NCBI RefSeq assembly: GCF_004348825.1
Contig: NZ_SMJU01000001.1
Coordinates: 62,001 to 126,000 of the forward strand
Source: Arundinibacter roseus
GTDB taxonomy: Bacteria > Bacteroidota > Bacteroidia > Cytophagales > Spirosomataceae
Reading direction: 5' to 3'
DNA: 64,000 bases
Positions 58,418-64,000 of this stretch are shown here, in pieces (within the stretch, counting starts at the first letter, position 1; each line of letters starts with the position of its first letter). The position numbers and the translations under genes are program-made. Below the pieces are notes generated by a model. That model searched no databases. It was not told where the DNA came from and worked only from the letters and a program-made list of their open reading frames with translations.

Positions 58418-59491
58418 TTAAATAGTATCTCCTTCCTGCATGCGTTCGGCGTTTTCGGCCATGCGTAGCTGCTCAATAAAATCACCTATATCCCCTTCCA
58501 TTACCATCGGCAGGTTATATACTGTGTAGCCGATGCGGTGGTCCGTCACCCGGCTTTGGGGATAATTGTACGTCCGGATTTTGTCGGAGCGGTCGCCACT
58601 GCCTACCATCGACTTGCGATGTGAGCTAATGGCGTCGTTACGTTTCTTCAATTCAATCTCATATAACCGCGACCGCAACACACCCAACGCCCGGTCTTTA
58701 TTTTTTAACTGTGAGCGTTCGTCCTGACAACTGACGACCAAACCCGACGGAATGTGCGTGAGCCGTATAGCCGAATAGGTCGTATTAACCGACTGCCCGC
58801 CGGCGCCCGACGACTGAAACGTATCCACGCGCACGTCGTTCATGTTAATTTCTACGTCAACTTCCTCGGCTTCGGGAAGCACCGCTACCGTTGCCGCCGA
58901 GGTATGTACCCGTCCCTGCGACTCCGTAGCGGGCACGCGCTGTACGCGATGAACACCCGATTCAAATTTCAGTTTGCCATAAATATCATCGCCTTCTACC
59001 TTGCAGACAATTTCCTTGTAGCCTCCGTTAGTTCCTTCGGTATAGTCCATTACCGACAAGCGCCAGCCCATGCGCTCACAGTAGCGCTGATACATCCGGA
59101 ACAAATCTCCGGCAAAAATGGCCGCTTCGTCGCCACCGGTTCCACCTCTGACTTCCAGAATAATATTTCGGCTATCGTTGGGGTCTTTCGGAATCAGGAG
59201 TTCTTTGATGGCCGTTTCGAGACTTTCTTTTTTGGGCACCAGTTCGGTAAGTTCCTCCTTGGCCATTTCCCGCAGATCTTCATCTTTTTCGGTGGTAATG
59301 AGCTCCTTGGCTCCGGCAATATCTTTTAGTACTTTCTGATAGGCATCATATTGTTCCACGATCCGTTCCAGGTCTTTGTATTCTTTGCTGAGTTTTGAAT
59401 ACCGCTTCATATCGGAGACAATTTCCGGCTGAATAATCTGCTGGCCAATTTCCTGGAATCGTTCTTTTAAGGCTTCTAATTTATCAAGCAT
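58418..59491 (-). CDS. prfA: Peptide chain release factor 1
   Basis: A 357-aa class I release factor. The stop-codon-recognition segment HRVQRVPATESQGRVHTS (PAT tripeptide, as in RF1, which reads UAA and UAG) and the catalytic GGQ in SSGAGGQSVNTTYSAIRLTH are present. The N-terminal coiled region and the C-terminal QSRVTDHRIGYTVYNL are also typical. It releases the finished peptide at UAA/UAG codons in the ribosome. The usual partner prmC (methyltransferase of the GGQ Gln) is not adjacent. Start ATG at 59489-59491, just after a consensus promoter element. Confidence 0.97.
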   Translation of the reverse strand: MLDKLEALKERFQEIGQQIIQPEIVSDMKRYSKLSKEYKDLERIVEQYDAYQKVLKDIAGAKELITTEKDEDLREMAKEELTELVPKKESLETAIKELLIPKDPNDSRNIILEVRGGTGGDEAAIFAGDLFRMYQRYCERMGWRLSVMDYTEGTNGGYKEIVCKVEGDDIYGKLKFESGVHRVQRVPATESQGRVHTSAATVAVLPEAEEVDVEINMNDVRVDTFQSSGAGGQSVNTTYSAIRLTHIPSGLVVSCQDERSQLKNKDRALGVLRSRLYEIELKKRNDAISSHRKSMVGSGDRSDKIRTYNYPQSRVTDHRIGYTVYNLPMVMEGDIGDFIEQLRMAENAERMQEGDTI

Positions 59492-59516
59492 CTTTTTTCT
59501 GTATCGTTTCGGGACG

Positions 59517-59524
59517 CAAAGATA
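59517..59524 (-). promoter_or_regulatory. -7 promoter element of prfA
   Basis: The minus strand reads TATCTTTG, exact consensus, 26 nt before the prfA ATG. No clear -33 box. Confidence 0.6.
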
Positions 59525-59636
59525 CGTAATTTAGCGTCACGAATGCGGCGGGCTTCTGTTTCCAACTCTGTATAAAACAATCGCCTGACGAAACCGTGTT
59601 ACCTGTTTACATTCCAAATCTTCACTACATAGAGTT

Positions 59637-60224
59637 ATGGTAAATCGCTTATTTCTTCCTGTCTTAGTTCTCAGTATCTTCCTGATTGGCTGTAATTCCG
59701 AAGATCGCGTCGGCAACACGAAGGAGCTTGCTCAGGAAATGAAAACCATGCAAATAAAACGTGTAACCAATACGCAACTCATCGCAACCCTTGATGAATG
59801 GGGCAAGCAAATGACGGCAGTGGCGCAAAAATCGCTTGAAAAAGAACTGAATCAGAGCCCCGATCAGGCATTCACGATTTGTGCAGATTTAGAAAAAGTA
59901 CCACTCATTGCGGCGTTGAATCGAGAGTACAGCGTACAAATTGAGCTTGTAGGCCCAGCCGATATTACCAATCCAAAGCTTTCACAAAAAGAACGGGAAC
60001 TGCTTGATGCCTACCTCTACAATGCCGAAAATAACCTGCCTCAGTCTGATAATGTACAAAAACTGAATGATACGTTACTGGTTTACAATGCGCCGGTAGC
60101 CGCTACAAGTCCGATTTGTAAAAGTTGCTTTGAAAATCAAAAAGTACCCTTCGCGGTGTGGAGGGTACTTTTTGATAAAAAAGCCGTAATAAAAAAGCTG
60201 GACGCGAAAAAATTAAACAAATAA
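59637..60224 (+). CDS. DUF3365 (Tll0287-like) lipoprotein, degenerate heme site
   Basis: A 195-aa lipoprotein (lipobox FLIGC, Cys at about residue 19). The mature part resembles DUF3365/Tll0287-like heme-binding domains: ITNPKLSQKERELLDAY matches the conserved NP-N-P-x-E region, and PVAATSPICKSCF the place of the family CxxCH. Here the motif reads CKSCF, so the proximal His is missing and c-type heme attachment is doubtful. An inverted repeat that looks like a strong terminator lies inside the last 30 codons. It converges on the xylulokinase gene with 6 bp between stops. Confidence 0.7.
   Translation: MVNRLFLPVLVLSIFLIGCNSEDRVGNTKELAQEMKTMQIKRVTNTQLIATLDEWGKQMTAVAQKSLEKELNQSPDQAFTICADLEKVPLIAALNREYSVQIELVGPADITNPKLSQKERELLDAYLYNAENNLPQSDNVQKLNDTLLVYNAPVAATSPICKSCFENQKVPFAVWRVLFDKKAVIKKLDAKKLNK
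60139..60173. terminator. Terminator-like hairpin embedded in the DUF3365 coding sequence
   Basis: A perfect 12-bp stem (AAAAAGTACCCT / AGGGTACTTTTT, arms 60139-60150 and 60162-60173) with an 11-nt loop and T-rich tails on both strands. It lies 51 bp before the DUF3365 stop. It is most likely the terminator of the convergent xylulokinase gene, whose stop is about 60 bp away. Confidence 0.65.
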
Positions 60225-60230
60225 TACCTC

Positions 60231-61712
60231 TTACGACAAACTCAGGGCATCTTTCCAGCGTGCATACGCCTCCTGATAAGCATCTTTATTTTTAATGTCA
60301 GGCTCAATCGTATGCACAGCAGAAAGCCCTACGAACGCTTCGCTACGGTTTTTGTAGTAGCCTGCGCCCAATCCTGCCGCCCGGGCGGCACCTTGTGCAC
60401 CGTCGGTATTATACAGCTCGACGGTAGCGCCCGAAACGCCCGCAAACGTATTTCTGAAAATAGGGCTCAGGAACATATTCGCTTCTCCTGCCCTGATATT
60501 TTTCAGCGACACACCAAGCGTTTCCATCACCTGCATGCCATAGTAAAGCGCAAATACGATGCCTTCCTGCGCCGAGCGAACCACGTGCCCCAGCGAATGA
60601 CGACTAAACTGCAAACCTTTAAAGGTAGCGCCCGGATCCTGATTACACAGCATACGTTCGGCACCGTTGCCAAATGGCAAACACAGCAGCCCGTCGGAGC
60701 CAATCGGGGCATGCGCGGCCAAATTGTTCATTTCGGGATACGATACACTACCTTGCAGCAACGTATTGCGCATCCAGCTATTCAGAATTCCTGTACCATT
60801 GACACACAGCAAGACGCCATAGCGCGGCGTTCCTAATAGGTGATTGACGTGCAAAAATGTATTGACCCGCGACTCAGCATCAAATTTGGACTGATCGCTC
60901 ACGCCATATACAACGCCCGAAGTGCCCGCCGTGGCGGCAACTTCACCCGGTTCGAGTACATTGAGCGAAAACGCATTGTTAGGCTGATCGCCTGCCCGAT
61001 AGGTAACAGGAGTGCCTTCGGCCAAACCCAGCGCTTCGGCTGCCTGCGCCGTCAGGTGCCCCTGATCGCCGAAGGTTGGAAAAACCTGCGGGAGCAGGTC
61101 GGCTTCAAAGCCAAAATGATCAAGTAGAAAACCAGCGGGTTGCTCGTCCAGAAAATCCCAGAAAATACCCTCAGACAAACCCGAAGGTGTAGTGGCTACT
61201 TCGCCCGTCATGCGGGCAGCGAGGTAGTCGCCGGGGAGCATAAATTTATGTACTTGCGCGTAAATATCCGGTTCGTTTTGCTTAACCCAGGCTAGTTTGG
61301 AAGCAGTAAAATTGCCGGGTGAATTGAGCAAATGCGGCAGTACTACCTCCGATCCCAGCGATTCAAAAGCGGCTTTCCCCACGCCAACAGCCCGGCTGTC
61401 GCACCAAATAATGGAAGGCCGAAGTACCTGCATTTCTTTATCTACTACCACCAGGCCATGCATTTGATAGGAGATACCTATGGCCTTTACTGCGTCGGGT
61501 GCGACGCCTGACTTATGCATCACGGCCTTACTTGCAAGGCAGGCATTGTGCCACCACTGCTCGGGTTGCTGCTCAGCAAAACCCGCCTGAGGCGCATTGA
61601 TTGGCATTTCGGTTTCGGGAAAAAAAGCAGAGGCAACCACTTGCCCCGTATCAGCCGCAAGCAGGCACGCCTTTACGGAAGAACTGCCTACGTCAAATCC
61701 AAGAAAGTACAT
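60231..61712 (-). CDS. xylB: Xylulokinase (FGGY carbohydrate kinase)
   Basis: A 493-aa FGGY kinase from the ATG at 61710-61712. The N-terminal phosphate-binding MYFLGFDVGSSSVKACLLAA, GISYQMHGLVVVDK, IIWCDSRA, the catalytic-Asp region YRAGDQPNNAFSL and the ATP-binding AATAGTSGVVYGV are visible, with the C-terminal FGGY-type motifs. The MHG and WCDSRA segments favour xylulokinase over glycerol or ribulose kinase. It phosphorylates D-xylulose for the pentose phosphate pathway. No xylA or xylose transporter is adjacent. An in-frame start at 61865 would add 51 residues ahead of the conserved N-terminus and is rejected. Confidence 0.88.
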   Translation of the reverse strand: MYFLGFDVGSSSVKACLLAADTGQVVASAFFPETEMPINAPQAGFAEQQPEQWWHNACLASKAVMHKSGVAPDAVKAIGISYQMHGLVVVDKEMQVLRPSIIWCDSRAVGVGKAAFESLGSEVVLPHLLNSPGNFTASKLAWVKQNEPDIYAQVHKFMLPGDYLAARMTGEVATTPSGLSEGIFWDFLDEQPAGFLLDHFGFEADLLPQVFPTFGDQGHLTAQAAEALGLAEGTPVTYRAGDQPNNAFSLNVLEPGEVAATAGTSGVVYGVSDQSKFDAESRVNTFLHVNHLLGTPRYGVLLCVNGTGILNSWMRNTLLQGSVSYPEMNNLAAHAPIGSDGLLCLPFGNGAERMLCNQDPGATFKGLQFSRHSLGHVVRSAQEGIVFALYYGMQVMETLGVSLKNIRAGEANMFLSPIFRNTFAGVSGATVELYNTDGAQGAARAAGLGAGYYKNRSEAFVGLSAVHTIEPDIKNKDAYQEAYARWKDALSLS

Positions 61713-61743
61713 AAGAATTGTGGGGTTATAGGAGTGTAGATCG

Positions 61744-61775
61744 TAAAGGTACAAAGCCCAACACGCATTTTGCAA
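61744..61775 (-). promoter_or_regulatory. Promoter of the xylulokinase gene
   Basis: On the minus strand a TTG (61773-61775) and TACCTTTA (61744-61751, one mismatch from TAnnTTTG) are 21 bp apart, 32 nt before the ATG. Confidence 0.45.
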
Positions 61776-61853
61776 GCGATTGCCAGCCTGCCAGCCATTT
61801 TGTACCTGGCTTTTCCTTCCAAAACCAGATGTAGGACTACTTCCTGCAAAAAC

Positions 61854-61910
61854 AAAACTACCCAACTATCCTGCACAATTTCTATGTGCTGCGGATAGTT
61901 GGGTAGTTTT
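61854..61910 (-). terminator. Long-stem intrinsic terminator of the DUF4142 gene
   Basis: A perfect 18-bp stem (arms 61854-61871 and 61893-61910, AAAACTACCCAACTATCC and its complement) with a 21-nt loop that itself holds a 5-bp stem (GCACA/TGTGC). T-runs flank it on both strands. It lies 29 bp after the DUF4142 stop. Confidence 0.85.
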
Positions 61911-61939
61911 TTATTTAGAATTAAAACAGGACAGGCTTC

Positions 61940-62476
61940 TTAGTTTCCTGTATTAACCATCATAGATTCCTGAATCGACATGGCTGTTTCATGATTTTCT
62001 TCAAGAGTATTGATTCGGGCATCAACCCAGCTTCGGAATGCCGCACTTGTGGTAGAATCACGGTGTGATTTCAGAGTAGCAATGCTTTGCTGATTTGAAC
62101 GGACGGCCCAATCAATGTACGCAGAATCAAACCGTGCGCCCTGTAAGCCCGAAAGCTGCGTGTACGCCTCCTGATTCATAGTTCCTAATGTTGTAGGAAG
62201 TGTGATGGCACTTTGCTGAGCCAAAGTTCCCAAATCCGTAGTCGCCATGTTGTAGTATTCCGACATGCTGACTCCATAGTCTTTTACATCCTGAGATTCT
62301 GCATTGGTCGCTACAAGCTGTCCGGTGCGAACACCCATCAAGTTGGTTTCTGCTGCTGCCATCGCAAACTCCCTGTCAACCTCTGATACCATCATGTCGT
62401 CGTTGTCATCATCCTTACAGGAAACGGCAACAAACATTCCGGCCAATAGCAATAGATTCCATTTCAGCTTTTTCAT
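61940..62476 (-). CDS. DUF4142 lipoprotein
   Basis: A 178-aa lipoprotein (lipobox FVAVSC, Cys at about residue 20) with an acidic spacer (KDDDNDD). A four-helix DUF4142 domain follows (DREFAMAAAETNLMGVRTGQ, VKDYGVSMSEYYN, FDSAYIDWAVRSNQQSIATL). The family has a ferritin-like helical layout. Members are periplasmic and often stress-induced; the role is unknown. It is monocistronic with a strong terminator. Confidence 0.88.
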   Translation of the reverse strand: MKKLKWNLLLLAGMFVAVSCKDDDNDDMMVSEVDREFAMAAAETNLMGVRTGQLVATNAESQDVKDYGVSMSEYYNMATTDLGTLAQQSAITLPTTLGTMNQEAYTQLSGLQGARFDSAYIDWAVRSNQQSIATLKSHRDSTTSAAFRSWVDARINTLEENHETAMSIQESMMVNTGN

Positions 62477-62773
62477 ACTTTTTTCTTATTAATTTGAACG
62501 TAATAGGACATCGATGCATCACTTGGGGTGCATCAGCTATTAAGTTTCATAAATAAGTATGCCATCAACGTATATTGATCCTGCAAATCAAAATACATGT
62601 GCTTTTAAAGGGAATCAGACTATTGAAAGCACAGAAAACAAGTAACTTTCAAAAATTTGATGACATTTTTCAACATGACTATGGAAGAAATCTGTACTGA
62701 AGAATCTACGATACAGCTACAATGTAGCAGGCAAGCACTTATCAATCAGAATAGTATGGGCAAAAACAGCCCC
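62477..62773. other. AT-rich intergenic region
   Basis: About 300 bp between the OmpA-family stop and the DUF4142 start, both on the minus strand. It should hold the DUF4142 promoter and the end of the OmpA transcript, but I see no consensus -7 element, clear terminator or small gene. Confidence 0.4.
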
Positions 62774-64000
62774 TTACTTTTTCAAGATCGTAAATTCAAC
62801 CCGGCGGTTGGCGGCCTGACCTTCGGGAGTGTCATTGGTCGCTACGGGACGGCTTTCGCCGTAGCCTTTACTAGCTACGCGGTCAGGTTCAATGCCTTTT
62901 CCAATCAGGTATTCGCGCACTGTATCAGCTCGATCCTGCGAGAGCAGCAAGTTTGCAGCATCGCTCCCGACATTGTCGGTATGTCCGCCCAGCTCAATGA
63001 TGAGTTTTACATTTTGAGTCATAGTGAGGGCAATTCGATCCAGTTCGGGAAAAGACTCAGGTCGCAGCGCAGCTTTACCAAATTCAAAAGAAATATTGTT
63101 TAGGCGCACAATCTGCCCTTCCTCAATAGGGATAAGTTTTAATGATTTATTGGCAATTTCCCTGAACCCTTTTCCCTGAATAGCGGCCACCGAATCCGTT
63201 AAATCTACGTTTTCTCCTTCCGCAATAAAGTTGGGAGCCACGGCCCGCATGCTGTATTTCTTGCCATAGGGAAGCACTAGTTTATATTCGCCGGTAGTCG
63301 GATTAGTCGTAGCCGTGCCTGCTTCTTCGCCATTGGCCATGTCGTCATAAATAATTGTGGCTACGACAGGTTTTCCGGTTTTTGAATCAATCACTTTTCC
63401 ACTGATAATCACCACCGGATCCGGCGCAGGCGTGGCAGGTTGTGCCGGATCTTTTGTTTCGTTGCCGGAGCCCCCTCCTAGTTTAATCCGTACCACATCA
63501 CCCTTACCGATTGTGCCTTTGAAGGAAGTAAGGTAGGCATAATCTCCTACGGCAGACACGGTGTAGTAGGCGTCATAGCCGTCCGTATTTACTCCCGGCC
63601 CCAGGTTTACCGGCTTCGACCAGCGTTTCCAGGATTTGTCGATACGTTTGGTAAAGTAAATATCGTTGCTGCCCTGCCCGCCGGTCCGATCACTTGAAAA
63701 ATAGAGCGTAACGCCATCTGCGGCCAGAAAAGGCGTTGTTTCGGTAAATTGGTCGGTATTAACTTCCGGACCGAGATTCTGCGGTTTGGTCCAGGAACCA
63801 TTTTTTTGTTTAAAACTTACGTAAATATCATCCTGCTTGCTGTTCTTTTTTTCGCTAAAAGCCATAATCAGAACCTTGCCGTCATTCGACAAAAAGCCAC
63901 AGTCAAACTGCCCTTTACTCATTTTTTCGTAACCCGGAATATCAAGTTTTTGTGGCGGTGCCCAGCCTCTCGCCAGTCGCTGACTCGTCGAAAAGCCCCG
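62774..64000 (-). CDS. PD40-repeat / carboxypeptidase-regulatory / OmpA-domain protein (5' truncated)
   Basis: The frame stays open to the right window edge, so the N-terminus lies outside; 408 residues are visible. From the edge: PD40/WD40-like repeats (DIYVSFKQKNGSWTKPQNLG, TLYFSSDRTGGQGSNDIYF), then a carboxypeptidase-regulatory-like beta domain (ISGKVIDSKTGKPVVATI). The C-terminus is an OmpA peptidoglycan-binding domain (ISFEFGKAALRPESFPELDR, LGGHTDNVGSDAANLLLSQD, GYGESRPVATNDTPEGQAAN). This is the common Bacteroidota envelope protein that anchors the outer membrane to peptidoglycan, often linked with gliding or type IX secretion genes. The first in-frame ATG in the window (63922) is internal. 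Confidence 0.9.
   Translation of the reverse strand, partial: RGFSTSQRLARGWAPPQKLDIPGYEKMSKGQFDCGFLSNDGKVLIMAFSEKKNSKQDDIYVSFKQKNGSWTKPQNLGPEVNTDQFTETTPFLAADGVTLYFSSDRTGGQGSNDIYFTKRIDKSWKRWSKPVNLGPGVNTDGYDAYYTVSAVGDYAYLTSFKGTIGKGDVVRIKLGGGSGNETKDPAQPATPAPDPVVIISGKVIDSKTGKPVVATIIYDDMANGEEAGTATTNPTTGEYKLVLPYGKKYSMRAVAPNFIAEGENVDLTDSVAAIQGKGFREIANKSLKLIPIEEGQIVRLNNISFEFGKAALRPESFPELDRIALTMTQNVKLIIELGGHTDNVGSDAANLLLSQDRADTVREYLIGKGIEPDRVASKGYGESRPVATNDTPEGQAANRRVEFTILKK

Noticed and set aside
60231-61865. Longer xylulokinase start at 61865
   Set aside because: FGGY kinases start at the phosphate-binding strand (YFLGFDVGSSS); the extension would also run over the promoter and into the neighbouring terminator.

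Overview
The window looks like chromosomal DNA of a gliding-type Bacteroidota, most likely order Cytophagales (my inference). The signs are a recurrent TAnnTTTG -7 promoter element, LytTR response regulators, a GldA-like ABC ATPase, a TonB-dependent receptor under a cobalamin riboswitch, YCF48/sortilin-type secreted propellers, and small lipoprotein families such as DUF4136, DUF4142 and DUF5074. No phage, insertion sequence, CRISPR array, rRNA or tRNA gene was recognised.

Left part (1-10.2 kb, all minus strand). A signalling cluster reads FHA-TM-trypsin protease, Ser/Thr kinase, PP2C phosphatase, second Ser/Thr kinase with a membrane anchor, then a secreted protein cut by the window edge. Upstream of it lies a second set: DUF3592 membrane protein, a 451-aa membrane/coiled-coil protein and an ABC exporter. 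Then comes coaX. Together the first set can write, erase and read phosphothreonine, with the reader fused through a membrane helix to a periplasmic protease. This is the most system-like part of the window.

10-23 kb holds a secreted GH2 beta-galactosidase, a small basic secreted protein, a shortened GldA-like ATPase, a DUF4136 lipoprotein, aroB, a TIGR04283-type glycosyltransferase, a double-VOC protein, a lysophospholipid acyltransferase-like protein, a YifB/ComM ATPase with a strong promoter, and a methyltransferase. 23-28.5 kb is one giant exported protein made of two copies of an Ig-plus-13-YCF48-repeat module.

28.5-43.8 kb is mainly housekeeping and scavenging: a VWA-like lipoprotein, fabI, an alpha/beta hydrolase, valS, a GH95 fucosidase, a DUF2975/XRE pair, a DEAD-box helicase, a TPR protein, and the vitamin B12 operon (riboswitch, TonB receptor, DUF5074 lipoprotein).

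44-58.3 kb holds three sensor kinases and two LytTR regulators, a DMT transporter, and a small toxin-antitoxin patch (orphan DUF433, MNT antitoxin, HEPN toxin disabled by two lesions). It also has a VPS10/sortilin-like propeller, a thioredoxin-fold protein and a cupin. 58.4-64 kb holds prfA, a DUF3365-like lipoprotein, a xylulokinase, a DUF4142 lipoprotein and an OmpA/PD40 protein that runs off the right edge.

Transcription is well punctuated. Eight inverted repeats are annotated as intrinsic terminators; three lie between convergent genes and one is embedded in a coding sequence. Three genes (acyltransferase, TonB receptor, DMT transporter) appear to use TTG starts. All functions are read from motifs by eye; no database search was run.
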